Shown: one piece after another, positions 16,383 to 27,879 of the stretch
How positions within the stretch are numbered: the stretch's first letter is position 1
How the letters are laid out: each line of letters opens with the position of its first letter
Assembly: GCF_051414035.1 (NCBI RefSeq)
Contig: NZ_JBLKNW010000001.1
Location: forward strand, 558,001-622,000
Length of the DNA stretch: 64,000 bases
Source: Halosimplex amylolyticum
Lineage (GTDB): Archaea > Halobacteriota > Halobacteria > Halobacteriales > Haloarculaceae
Direction: 5' to 3'
Notes under the pieces: generated by a model
What the model was told of the DNA's origin: nothing
The model's input: the letters and a program-made list of their open reading frames with translations, nothing else
Databases searched by the model: none
Made by a program: the position numbers and the translations under genes

Positions 16383-19382
16383 ATGAATTCAAATGAGGAC
16401 ATTGTGGCGAAAAAGACAATGTCTGATGAGGATAAAAACAAGGGGCGGTATCGACAGTACCGACGTGAGTTCCTCGGGGGAATCGCTGCGGGGACGACAC
16501 TGCTGGGGACCGGCGGTATCAGTATGGCAGCCGCCGGGAGGGGGGAGAAGAACAGAACAGACAAGGATGGTACGCGGCAGATGGAGTCGCTCGATCGGGG
16601 CCTCGTAGCCGTTCCGACGGAAGACGGAGTGTTGCTCCGATGGCGACTGTTCGGGACAGAACCAGCCGATCTCGGCTTCCACGTATTTCGCGACGGCGAG
16701 CGGCTGAACGACAAACCGATCACTGACAGCACGAACTACCTCGACCCCGCCGGGACGACCGACTCGACCTACGCCGTTCGAGCTGTCGGCAACGGGCGGG
16801 CCGGCGGTGAGCGCCACGACAAAGACGACGATCGAAAGCCCGGGATGTCGGAGTCGGTCGAGGTGTGGGACGACCAGTACAAAGCGATCCCGCTGAACAA
16901 GCCCGACCCGGTCGAAGGCGAGGACGGCGAGACGATCACGTACCACGCGAACGACGCGAGTCTGGGCGACCTCACGGGTGACGGTACGCTCGACGTCGTC
17001 CAGAAGTGGTCCCCGTCGAACGCGAAGGACAACTCCCAGTCGGGGCAGACGAGCGACGTCCTGATCGACGGGTACACGATGGACGGGAAGCACCTCTGGC
17101 GAGTCAACCTCGGCCAGAACGTCCGGGCCGGCGCGCACTACACGCCGTTCCTGGTGTACGACTTCGACGGAGATGGCAAGTCGGAGCTCGTGGTGCGGAC
17201 GGCTGACGGTGCCGAAGACGCGGCCGGCAACGTCATCGGGGATCCGGACGCCGACTGGACGAACGAATCCGGATACGTCCTCGGAGGACCGGAGTATCTC
17301 ACTGTCTTCGACGGAGAGACGGGTGAGGAACTCGCGACCCAGGACTTCCAGCCCGCACGCGGAGACCCCTGCGATTGGGGCGATTGCTACGGGAACCGCG
17401 TCGACCGGTTCCTCGCGGGGACCGCCTACCTCGACGGCGAGCGACCGAGCATCGTGTTCACGCGGGGCTACTACGAGAAGACGATGCTCGCCGCGTGGGA
17501 CTTCCGGCAGGGCGAACTCGAGTTACGCTGGATCTTCGACAGCGAGGACGGGAACGAGGAGTACGAGGGCAAGGGCGCACACAGCCTGGCCACCGCGGAC
17601 GTCGACGACGACGGCAAGGACGAGATCGTCTTCGGCGGCGCGGTGATCGACCACGACGGCACCGGCCTGCACACGACGACGATGTCGAACCCCGACGCCC
17701 AGCACTGCGGTGATTTCATCCCCGACCGGGAGGGTCTGGAGATCTTCGTCCCCGCCGAGTATCCGGCCGAAGGGGCACCGAGCCTGTCGATGCGCGACGC
17801 CGAGACGGGCGAGTACATCTGGGCCGTCAGGAACGGTGCGGACGTCGGCAGAGCGATGGTCGCCGACGTCGATCCGAACTACGAGGGAGCGGAAGCGTGG
17901 GGGGGCCAGCCCCTGTCCACCGGGAGTGACATCGCCGGCACGTTCACCGCCGACGGTGAGCCGATCAGTGAGACCGCCATCAATTCGGTAAACTCGGGGA
18001 TCTGGTGGACGGGCGACCTCCACCGCGAACTACTCGACCACGACTGGCAGGGCGATGGGGTCGGCATCGGCAACATCCAGAAGTGGGACCCCGAGGCCCA
18101 GGAACTCGACCTCCTGAAATCGTTCGAGGGCACTCGCTCGAACAACTGGACGAAGGGCAACCCGTGTCTGTCGGGGGACATCCTCGGTGACTGGCGCGAG
18201 GAGGTTATCTGGCGGGCCGAGGACAGCAGCCACCTGCGCCTCTACGCGACGCCGCACGAGACCGACAATCGGCTGTACACGCTGTTGCACGACCCGCAGT
18301 ACCGGACCGGCATCGCGCGCCAGAACGTCGGCTACAACCAGCCGCCGTGGCCCAGTTTCTTCCTCGGCCACGGGATGGACGACCCACCGAAACCCGACAT
18401 CAAGACCTCGTTCGAACCCGCAGGACACGACCGACTTGCCGAAATATCCGCCAGTGAGACCGAGGGGACCGTCTGCGATACCATCGAATTCGACGCGGTG
18501 GACCTGACGGGCAAAGGCCGGAAGATCAGTTCCCTCTCGTGGGAGTTCGGCGACGGCACGACTGCGACGGGCCGCTCGACCAGTCACGCCTACGACGAGA
18601 CGGACATGTACCCGGTCAAGCTGACCGCGACAGCCAAGAACGGGGAGACGACGACTGATTTCGAGACGATCACGATCGTCGAGCCGGAGCCGATAGCGGA
18701 GGCCGTGCCGAGTGCGACCCGCGCCGACATGGGCGAGTCCATCGACTTCGAAGCGGAGGACGTCTCCGGTGACGAGAGGTCGGTCGACTCCCTGACGTGG
18801 GAGTTCGGCGACGGAACGACTGCCACGGGCTGGTCGGTTTCCCATAGCTACGACGAACCCGGTGAGTACACCCTCACGCTGAACGCCACCGCCGAGAGCG
18901 GTTGCACGACGTCACATTCCGTGACGATCACGGTCGACGTCGCAGCGGGAACCTACCGTCTGACCGCACGGCACACCGCCGACGACAAGGTCGTCGAGGT
19001 GGCCGACGGCTCCACGGCGGCCGGGGCGAACGTCCAGCAGGGAGTCTGGGAGGGCGCAGACTACCAGCGCTGGGAGGTGACGGAACTCGAAGACGGCGTG
19101 TACCGGATCGAGAACGTCGACAGCGGGCTCGTGATGGAAGCCGACGGCGGCGCCTCGGAGGGCGGGAACGTCGTCCAGGCCACCTGGGAGGGCGAGGACT
19201 ACCAGAAGTGGAAGGTCGTGCCCGTGGCCGACGGGCACTGTAGCCTCCGGCCGATGGACGCTCCCGACGATCTCGCGGCCGACGTCTTCGGTGTGAGCAC
19301 CGAAGACGGTGCGACCATCGGGATCTGGAGCGTGAGCAACAGCGACAACCAGCAGTTCGCCTTCCTCGACCCCTCGGCCTGA
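16383..19382 (+). CDS. Secreted rhamnogalacturonan lyase (PL11) with PKD and ricin domains
   Basis: 999 residues from ATG 16383; an in-frame ATG at 16419 is an alternative. A Tat signal (RREFLGGIAAGTTLLG, Arg27-Arg28) predicts folded export. A PL11 rhamnogalacturonan lyase module, about residues 60-665, starts with the fibronectin-like LDRGLVAVPTEDGVLLRWRL strand and continues with calcium-binding-type propeller repeats (LGDLTGDGTLDVVQKW, VYDFDGDGKSELVV). Two PKD domains (about 685-760 and 765-855) each hold SWEFGDGTT or TWEFGDGTT, and a C-terminal ricin-type beta-trefoil carbohydrate-binding domain (about 858-999) has repeated W-E-G-x-DYQ-x-W units. It cleaves the rhamnose-galacturonate backbone of pectin outside the cell. 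Solitary here, but it fits the arabinan genes at 39-60 kb, since arabinans decorate rhamnogalacturonan I. Confidence 0.9.
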   Translation: MNSNEDIVAKKTMSDEDKNKGRYRQYRREFLGGIAAGTTLLGTGGISMAAAGRGEKNRTDKDGTRQMESLDRGLVAVPTEDGVLLRWRLFGTEPADLGFHVFRDGERLNDKPITDSTNYLDPAGTTDSTYAVRAVGNGRAGGERHDKDDDRKPGMSESVEVWDDQYKAIPLNKPDPVEGEDGETITYHANDASLGDLTGDGTLDVVQKWSPSNAKDNSQSGQTSDVLIDGYTMDGKHLWRVNLGQNVRAGAHYTPFLVYDFDGDGKSELVVRTADGAEDAAGNVIGDPDADWTNESGYVLGGPEYLTVFDGETGEELATQDFQPARGDPCDWGDCYGNRVDRFLAGTAYLDGERPSIVFTRGYYEKTMLAAWDFRQGELELRWIFDSEDGNEEYEGKGAHSLATADVDDDGKDEIVFGGAVIDHDGTGLHTTTMSNPDAQHCGDFIPDREGLEIFVPAEYPAEGAPSLSMRDAETGEYIWAVRNGADVGRAMVADVDPNYEGAEAWGGQPLSTGSDIAGTFTADGEPISETAINSVNSGIWWTGDLHRELLDHDWQGDGVGIGNIQKWDPEAQELDLLKSFEGTRSNNWTKGNPCLSGDILGDWREEVIWRAEDSSHLRLYATPHETDNRLYTLLHDPQYRTGIARQNVGYNQPPWPSFFLGHGMDDPPKPDIKTSFEPAGHDRLAEISASETEGTVCDTIEFDAVDLTGKGRKISSLSWEFGDGTTATGRSTSHAYDETDMYPVKLTATAKNGETTTDFETITIVEPEPIAEAVPSATRADMGESIDFEAEDVSGDERSVDSLTWEFGDGTTATGWSVSHSYDEPGEYTLTLNATAESGCTTSHSVTITVDVAAGTYRLTARHTADDKVVEVADGSTAAGANVQQGVWEGADYQRWEVTELEDGVYRIENVDSGLVMEADGGASEGGNVVQATWEGEDYQKWKVVPVADGHCSLRPMDAPDDLAADVFGVSTEDGATIGIWSVSNSDNQQFAFLDPSA

Positions 19383-19814
19383 CTTCCGACGAGTCCATCT
19401 CCGTTCGCTCACTTCGTTCGCTCCGGTCGATGGACTCGTCGACCTTCGCGAAACTCCCGGTTTCGCTCAGTCCCGACGAGTTCATTCGACTGCGTTCGCT
19501 TCGCTCACTTCGTCTCATCCCCTCGTCAAACATCGCAAATCCGTCGGATTTGCTCAGTCCCGACGGGTCCGAGATCGACGAGCAGTGTCGTCTCTTTCGT
19601 ATCGCGGGAGGCCACGATTCGATGGACGGGTTGGAAATGCCGACAGGTCGCGTCGTCCGGTGTGTTGCACGTATTGCGTTCGAAATTCGGTATCTTGTCG
19701 ACTAGCGTATTCTTTAGCCGTGAGAGAAGATTTTGCCCGATTTCTTATCAGTGATCGCGAGGTCATTGGTGCCTGTGCAACGAGATTATTACGATGCAAC
19801 GCGATGCAATACGC
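19383..19814. other. Structured intergenic region with hairpin and direct repeats
   Basis: 432 bases with no credible gene. It has TTCGCTCACTTCG-type runs common after haloarchaeal genes, a 14-bp direct repeat GCTCAGTCCCGACG (19465-19478 and 19552-19565), and a perfect hairpin GCAAATCC-GTC-GGATTTGC (19535-19553). The downstream part is AT-richer and holds the promoter of the antitoxin gene (GATTATTACG near 19783-19792). Confidence 0.6.
19535..19553 (+). terminator. Perfect 8-3-8 hairpin after the lyase gene
   Basis: GCAAATCC-GTC-GGATTTGC. It may end or stabilise the lyase transcript; no long T-tract follows, so the terminator reading is tentative. Confidence 0.35.
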
Positions 19815-20111
19815 ATGGAGAACGTCACGACACGCATGAGTGACGAGGAACTCGACCTCGTCGAGCGGCTGGCCGACGCCAGCGGGGAGAGCCGCAGCGA
19901 GGTCGTCCGGAAGGCCGTCCGTCGCGGCGCCCAGGAGGAGTTGATCAGACTCGCGCTCCAGCGCTATCGGGAGGGTGAGGTCGGGATGCGCGGCGCGGCG
20001 GATCTGGCAGGAGTAACGATCTCCGAGATGATGGCCGAGGCCAACGAACGCGGTGTGCTGTCGAACTACGACGAGGCCGATCTGGCCGACGACGTCGACG
20101 CGTTGCGATGA
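19815..20111 (+). CDS. UPF0175/VapB-like antitoxin
   Basis: 98 residues from ATG 19815 (MENVTTRMSDEELD); a TATA-like GATTATTACG lies about 27 bases upstream. N-terminal ribbon-helix-helix pattern (TTRMSDEELDLVERLADASGES, then RSEVVRKAVRRG), followed by a UPF0175-like helix-turn-helix half (RLALQRYREGEVGMRGAADLAGVTISEMMAEANERG). Its stop overlaps the PIN-domain ATG by four bases (ATGA), so the two are translationally coupled. Predicted to neutralise the PIN nuclease and to autoregulate the operon. Confidence 0.8.
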   Translation: MENVTTRMSDEELDLVERLADASGESRSEVVRKAVRRGAQEELIRLALQRYREGEVGMRGAADLAGVTISEMMAEANERGVLSNYDEADLADDVDALR

Positions 20112-20638
20112 GCGAAACCGAGGACGAACGGCTCGTTCTCGTGGACGCGAGCGTGTTCATCACACTCGCCGCGGTTGATGCGGTAGAATTGCTGTCCGGA
20201 CTGGCTGGCCGTCTCGTCATCCCAAAACGGGTCGTCGCCGAACTCGTGGACGACCGCTCGCAGGCGGCGCTATCGACCGCCCGCAAGGAGGGTTTCGTCG
20301 ACGTCAAGCGGGCCGAGACGGAACTGGAGTCGGCGCGGACACATCTCGGGAGCAGTTCGGAGGACACCGGTGACGTCGGACTGCTCGCTCACGCCCTGAC
20401 CGCCGATGGGCCGGTCGTCGCAGTGACCGACGACAAGCCGCTCCGGCAGACCTGCAAGGCGCTCTCGATACCCGTTTCCGGATCGATCGGTGTGCTGGTT
20501 CGCGCCGTCGAGCGCGATGCTATCGACGCTAGCGAGGCGAAGGAAACGCTCTACGCGATGGACGAAGTGGGCGCGCGGCTGAGTGCAAGTCTCGTTCGAC
20601 GGGCGGAGCGGTTGATCGACGAAGTCGAAGGCGGCTGA
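20108..20638 (+). CDS. PIN-domain ribonuclease, toxin of a type II TA pair
   Basis: 176 residues. The PIN acidic residues are visible in order: Asp13 in VLVDASVFI, Glu in RVVAELVDD, Asp in EDTGDVGLLAHAL and Asp in VVAVTDDKPL. In VapC-type toxins these bind Mg2+/Mn2+ and cut RNA. The protein is longer than typical VapC (about 130 residues) because of a C-terminal helical extension (ERDAIDASEAKETLYAMDE...), as in the DUF3368-type PIN proteins that pair with UPF0175 antitoxins. Overlaps the antitoxin by four bases. Confidence 0.8.
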   Translation: MSETEDERLVLVDASVFITLAAVDAVELLSGLAGRLVIPKRVVAELVDDRSQAALSTARKEGFVDVKRAETELESARTHLGSSSEDTGDVGLLAHALTADGPVVAVTDDKPLRQTCKALSIPVSGSIGVLVRAVERDAIDASEAKETLYAMDEVGARLSASLVRRAERLIDEVEGG

Positions 20639-20671
20639 GAAATCGGGCGCCGTCGAAGCGGTTAGCGAGTC

Positions 20672-23671
<3,000 letters not shown>

Positions 23672-23743
23672 CTATCCCACGTCAAGAACTGGGGGTGTGA
23701 AACGCTGTCGGTTCGCCGGTTTCCTCCCGACCGATTGTCGAAA

Positions 23744-23754
23744 TTTATATAAAA
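23744..23754 (+). promoter_or_regulatory. TATA box of the LURP-one-like gene
   Basis: TTTATATAAAA, one of the best TATA matches in the window, centred about 29 bases from ATG 23778; predicts a leaderless mRNA. Confidence 0.7.
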
Positions 23755-23777
23755 GGGGCGGGACAGTTCGGGACGCC

Positions 23778-24353
23778 ATGGCCGGAACGTACGACATCGC
23801 GGGACTCGAACTCACGGACGACAACTACACCGTCGAGCAGTCGCTGATCCGGAACAAGTACAAGGCGCTCGACGGCGCCGGGAACGTCGTCCTCCGCGGC
23901 AAACAGAAGATGTTCAAGCTCAAAGAGGAGTTCCCGTTCGTCGACGGCGACGGCAACGACGTCTTCTCGGTCAAGGCCGGGAGCATGTTCGACGTGGCCG
24001 GCAACTACGTCCTGAGCGACTCCCAGACCGGCGAGGACCTGGTCGTCCTCGACAACGACTTCTCGATCTTCCAGGACACCTGGACCGTGAGAGACGTCGA
24101 CACCGGCGAAGCGCTCGCCACACTCGACTCCCGCGGGGCCCTGTACACCCTCGCCCGGCACTACCTCCCGTTCGGGAGCCTCATCCCCCACAAGTACGAG
24201 ATTTCCGACCCGAACGGCGGCCACGTCGGTACCATCCAGGCGCACTTCTCGATCCGCGACCGCTACGACGTCACCATCGACGACGCCACCAACGTCCCCA
24301 AGGAACCCATCGTCGCCGCGGCGATGGTCATCGACGCGATCCAGAACCACTGA
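23778..24353 (+). CDS. LURP-one-related (Tubby/scramblase-fold) protein
   Basis: 191 residues. Alternating beta strands with the LURP-one pattern: YTVEQSLIRNKYKALDGAGNVVLRGKQ... then FSVKAGSMFDVAGNYVLSDSQTGEDLVVL, a central TWTVRDVDTGEALATL strand and a C-terminal hydrophobic helix (PIVAAAMVIDAIQ), which in this fold is buried in the barrel. Related to the phospholipid scramblase/Tubby C-terminal fold; a biochemical role in archaea is not known. Start chosen at ATG 23778 because of the strong TATA 24-34 bases upstream. Single-gene transcript, divergent from uvrA. Confidence 0.8.
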   Translation: MAGTYDIAGLELTDDNYTVEQSLIRNKYKALDGAGNVVLRGKQKMFKLKEEFPFVDGDGNDVFSVKAGSMFDVAGNYVLSDSQTGEDLVVLDNDFSIFQDTWTVRDVDTGEALATLDSRGALYTLARHYLPFGSLIPHKYEISDPNGGHVGTIQAHFSIRDRYDVTIDDATNVPKEPIVAAAMVIDAIQNH

Positions 24354-24510
24354 ACCGGCCGCTTTGTCCGCTTTGCCCACGCTCGCTCCGCTCCCTGCGG
24401 CCACCAACTCGAATCGACTCCGGGCGTGGTCCGGGCGGTCAGCACCTGTCCACCCGGTCACCCCTCTCGCGCCGTCAGCGCCCGGCGGGCGCGCTCTTCG
24501 ATAGAACGTC

Positions 24511-24915
24511 TCACTCGTCGGCCTGTCGTTTCCACTCGTGTTCCTGCCGGCGCTCTGCGACGTGGCGGCGGCCGTCGGCGAGTTCGACTCGCGCCTGTTC
24601 CTCGAAGGCCCCGAGTTCGGCCATGATGTCGCCTTCGAAGGACTCCAGCACGTCGTACGACCACCGATCCTCGTCGACGACGCCGCGCGGGAGGTGGTGG
24701 TCGCGGACCTCGTCTGCCAGGTCGTCGTGGCCGCTCTCCCGGAGGAGCGTCTCCGCCGTGTCGAGGTGCTCCATGGCGTGGCCGGTGTTGTGGTGGAACT
24801 CGACGAGTTTGCCGTGCGCGCGGCGGAGCCACTCGACCCCCAGTTCGACCTCGTGGAGCGCCTCGACTTCGCGGTCTGTCAGGTCGCTCCCCGGTCTCTC
24901 TCCGTCGGATTCCAT
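24511..24915 (-). CDS. Conserved-looking acidic helical protein, unknown function
   Basis: 134 residues from ATG 24915 (MESDGERPGS); an in-frame ATG at 24930 is possible. Mostly helical and rich in Glu, Asp, His and Arg, with several histidines in the middle (HGKLVEFHHNTGHAMEHLD, then DHHLPRGVV) that could bind metal, as in four-helix-bundle proteins. No membrane segment. I do not recognise a family. It follows the MFS gene on the same strand with a 74-base gap. Confidence 0.55.
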   Translation of the reverse strand: MESDGERPGSDLTDREVEALHEVELGVEWLRRAHGKLVEFHHNTGHAMEHLDTAETLLRESGHDDLADEVRDHHLPRGVVDEDRWSYDVLESFEGDIMAELGAFEEQARVELADGRRHVAERRQEHEWKRQADE

Positions 24916-24989
24916 GTCAACACGTAGCATCGCCGAAGAGATAGGGCTGTCGCCGGCGTTCAACGGGACGGGGCCGCGACCGACGATAC

Positions 24990-26348
24990 TCAGGCGTACG
25001 CCGCGAACTCCTCGCCGAACGCGAGGAAGTACACCACGCCGACGACGCCGACGACGGTCGCGACGGTGAAGGCGAGTTCCGGGCCCGCCGCCAGCGTCCC
25101 GAGGGCGTCGACCGGCAGGTCGAGCGCCCAGTCGCTGTCGTAGAGGTAGCCGCCGAGGGCGGCGCTGGGGATGACGATGGTGTTCCGGAGCAGGTAGTAC
25201 GCGCCCGCGACGCGGCCGCTGGCGTCGCGCTCGGCCGGTCCCACGATCAGCGCCTTGTGCGAGGGGAGCCCCGCGAAGCGCAGCCCCGAGAACGCGAACA
25301 GCGCGGTAACGACTAGCGGGTCGGCCGGTGCGAAGATGAGGAGCGCCGGGAACACCGCGTACACGGAGAACCCGAGCGCGACGACGGGTTTCAGTCCCAC
25401 TCGCTCGGCGGCGATGGCGGCGGGGGCCATCGAGACGAGCGCGACGACCATCTCGACGCCGAGCAGGACGCCGAAGAAGACGGCCGGGTTGAGGTAGTAT
25501 CCGAACAGCGTCACGTCCAGTTCGTAGATGCGGGTGATGACGAGGATGAAGAAGCCGTAGACCATCCCGTTCGCGAAGCGCACGAGCGTGTCGGCGACGA
25601 GCAGCGGCCGGAGCGTCTCGGGCAGGTCCGCCAGGTCGCTCCGGATCTGGGCGACGCCTTCGAACTCCTTGCCGAACGAGTCGGCGTCGGATTCGTAGCG
25701 GACGTGCTGGATCGCGGTGGCGACGACGCCGAAACCGACGGCGATCGCCAGGACGTACAGGAAACCGGGGAGGATGTCTTCCTCGCCGCTCCCGCCGAAG
25801 ACAAAGAGCAGGCCGGCGGCCAGGACCGGGCCGATCAGGAACGCCGTCCGGCGGAACGTCTCGGTGCTGGCGAACCCGCGGGCGAGGCGTTCGTCGGAGA
25901 CGCTCTGTTTGACGATCGCGAAGGTCGCACCCAGCCCGAAGGACTTCCAGGCCTGTGCGAGGACGAGGCCGACGAAGATCCACAGCCACGGTTCGAGGAC
26001 GACGGCCCCGAGGTCGATCGGACCGACGAGGGGGGCGACCAGCCAGACGAGGAACCCGAGCGTCGACAGCAGGCCGAACAGGGTGAGCGCGTACCGCGAG
26101 CCGACGCGGTCGGAGAAGACGCCGCCGGCGTAGGGGTAGACCGCGCTGATGATGTTGCCGAACGAGCCGTACAGTCCGACGATGAAGGGCGTCGCGCCGA
26201 GGACGACGAGGTACTCCGAGAGGTAGCGGCCGGTCATCTGGAAGCCGAGGCTGAAGGCGAACATCGCCAGCGAGAGCACGAGCACGTCCCGCTCCAGCGA
26301 GAAGAACTGCCTGACCGTCGACCGGACGCTCGGCGTCTCGGTAGCCAT
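24990..26348 (-). CDS. MFS transporter
   Basis: 452 residues from ATG 26348 (MATETPSVRSTVRQFF). About 12 hydrophobic helices, and the MFS loop 2-3 motif appears as GGVFSDRVGSRYAL. A further polar loop with EFEGVAQIRSDLADLPETLRP joins the two six-helix halves. Substrate unknown; drug- or metabolite-efflux transporters look like this. The frame extends further upstream but that part is arginine/proline-rich and not transporter-like, so the Met at 26348 is preferred. Confidence 0.85.
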   Translation of the reverse strand: MATETPSVRSTVRQFFSLERDVLVLSLAMFAFSLGFQMTGRYLSEYLVVLGATPFIVGLYGSFGNIISAVYPYAGGVFSDRVGSRYALTLFGLLSTLGFLVWLVAPLVGPIDLGAVVLEPWLWIFVGLVLAQAWKSFGLGATFAIVKQSVSDERLARGFASTETFRRTAFLIGPVLAAGLLFVFGGSGEEDILPGFLYVLAIAVGFGVVATAIQHVRYESDADSFGKEFEGVAQIRSDLADLPETLRPLLVADTLVRFANGMVYGFFILVITRIYELDVTLFGYYLNPAVFFGVLLGVEMVVALVSMAPAAIAAERVGLKPVVALGFSVYAVFPALLIFAPADPLVVTALFAFSGLRFAGLPSHKALIVGPAERDASGRVAGAYYLLRNTIVIPSAALGGYLYDSDWALDLPVDALGTLAAGPELAFTVATVVGVVGVVYFLAFGEEFAAYA

Positions 26349-26532
26349 GGGGACGCATCGCTCCCACCGGTCGTAAACGTCCGTTCCCCGGCGACGATTA
26401 CCGCTTCGAGCGCCGCTGCGGGGGCATCTCGTGGTGTCGGGACGAATCGGCGAGGACAAGGCGGAGCGGGCCTGGGCGGTGCGGATCGGGGGGGACCGGA
26501 GCGGATCGGGGCGGGCCGCGGTGGGGAGCCGG

Positions 26533-27765
26533 TTATGCCCGGCGTCGTGCAGCGATCGCGCCGAGCAAGAGGGCGACGAGCGCACCGGCGGCACCGAAGC
26601 CGGGGCCGCCCGCGCTGTCGGTCCCGGTCGAGGAGTCGGTCGCGGTCGCCGTCGACGTCGCGGTCGCCGTCGGCGTGTCGTCGCCGCCGGGCTGGACGCC
26701 CTCGATCGTCACGCTGTCCTCACGGTCTTCGGACTCCGCGGAGATGGTGACGTTCCCGGCGGTCTCGACGGGGACGCGAACGACTCCCTCCTCGTCGGTC
26801 TCGCCGGCCTGCGAGTCGCCGGCGCTGACCGACGCGCCGGAGACGGGGTTGCCGTACTCGTCGGTGACGGTCACCCGGACCGGCTCGCCCACGACCACGC
26901 GGTCGCTGTCGGCGCTGACGCGGATCGTGGGGGTGCGCTGGATCGTCGCGTTGAGCGTCGTCTGGGACTCGCGGACGGACAGCCGCTCGGTCACGCTCTC
27001 GTAGCCGGGCTTGGTGACCGTCACGTCGTAGGCGTCGTTGACGGGGACGCTGACGGTGACGCTCCCCGATCCCTGCGTCGTGACGTCGGCGACGTTCGGG
27101 ACGGTGACGTTCGCGTCGGTCACCGGCTGCGGCGGGTCGAAGTGGTCGTCGTCGACGCTGAACGTGACGAGCACGGAACCGCGTTCGATGCGCATCTGCT
27201 CGCGGACCTCCCCGTCGACGGTGAGCGTCGTCCGGTTTCGGAGGTACCCCTCCTTGAACGTGATGAGGGTGTAGTTCCCCTGTTCGATCTCGCCGGTGGT
27301 GAACGTGCCGTCCGCCGCGGTCCTGGCGTTGACGACGGGGCGACCGTCGTGGAACATGCGGACGATGGCGTTGTCGACAGCCGCGCTCCCGTCGTCGACG
27401 GCGATCGTCGCCTGGCCTTCCCGTGCGACCTCGATAGTGACGTCGCTGGCGCTCGCGTCCTCGACGACGTAGGGCTCGTTGCGGACGTAGTGGGGGTGGT
27501 CGACCCGGATCGTGACGTCGGCGCCCTCCGCGACGTCGATGAACGCCTTCCCGTTGCCGGCGGTGGTCCGGTTGACCGGTCCGCCCCCGTCCCAGGTGGC
27601 CGAGAGTTGCGCGTCGCCCAGCGGGTTGCCGCCCTGATCCACGACCGTGACCGTCAGCGTGACCGTATCCGTCGTTGTCGTCGCGCCGACACCCCCGACG
27701 AACGACGCGCTGACGACGAACAGCGAGAACAGAACCGGTGTAACTCGCGTGTGTGCCCGTGCCAT
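26533..27765 (-). CDS. PGF-CTERM surface glycoprotein with carboxypeptidase-regulatory-like repeats
   Basis: 410 residues from ATG 27765. A Sec signal (VTPVLFSLFVVSASFVGGVGA) is followed by several beta-sandwich repeats of the carboxypeptidase-regulatory/PEGA kind (VTLTVTVVDQGGNPLGDAQLSA; VSVPVNDAYDVTVTKPGYESVTERL; VTVTDEYGNPVSGASVSAG). A Thr/Ser/Ala-rich stalk (TPTATATSTATATDSSTGTD) leads to a PGFGAAG motif, a hydrophobic helix and a final ARRRA: the PGF-CTERM tripartite signal recognised by archaeosortase A, which replaces the helix with a lipid anchor. Likely S-layer-associated; a ligand is unknown. No neighbour suggests a partner. Confidence 0.85.
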   Translation of the reverse strand: MARAHTRVTPVLFSLFVVSASFVGGVGATTTTDTVTLTVTVVDQGGNPLGDAQLSATWDGGGPVNRTTAGNGKAFIDVAEGADVTIRVDHPHYVRNEPYVVEDASASDVTIEVAREGQATIAVDDGSAAVDNAIVRMFHDGRPVVNARTAADGTFTTGEIEQGNYTLITFKEGYLRNRTTLTVDGEVREQMRIERGSVLVTFSVDDDHFDPPQPVTDANVTVPNVADVTTQGSGSVTVSVPVNDAYDVTVTKPGYESVTERLSVRESQTTLNATIQRTPTIRVSADSDRVVVGEPVRVTVTDEYGNPVSGASVSAGDSQAGETDEEGVVRVPVETAGNVTISAESEDREDSVTIEGVQPGGDDTPTATATSTATATDSSTGTDSAGGPGFGAAGALVALLLGAIAARRRA

Positions 27766-27879
27766 GACTGGTACCTTATTGGGCGGCCCCATATCTTTGT
27801 CGACTGTCCCCCTCCGAAACCACGTCTTGTTGACAGAAATGGCCACCTTCCACGAGGCCGCTCGGCCGTTGATTCGCCG

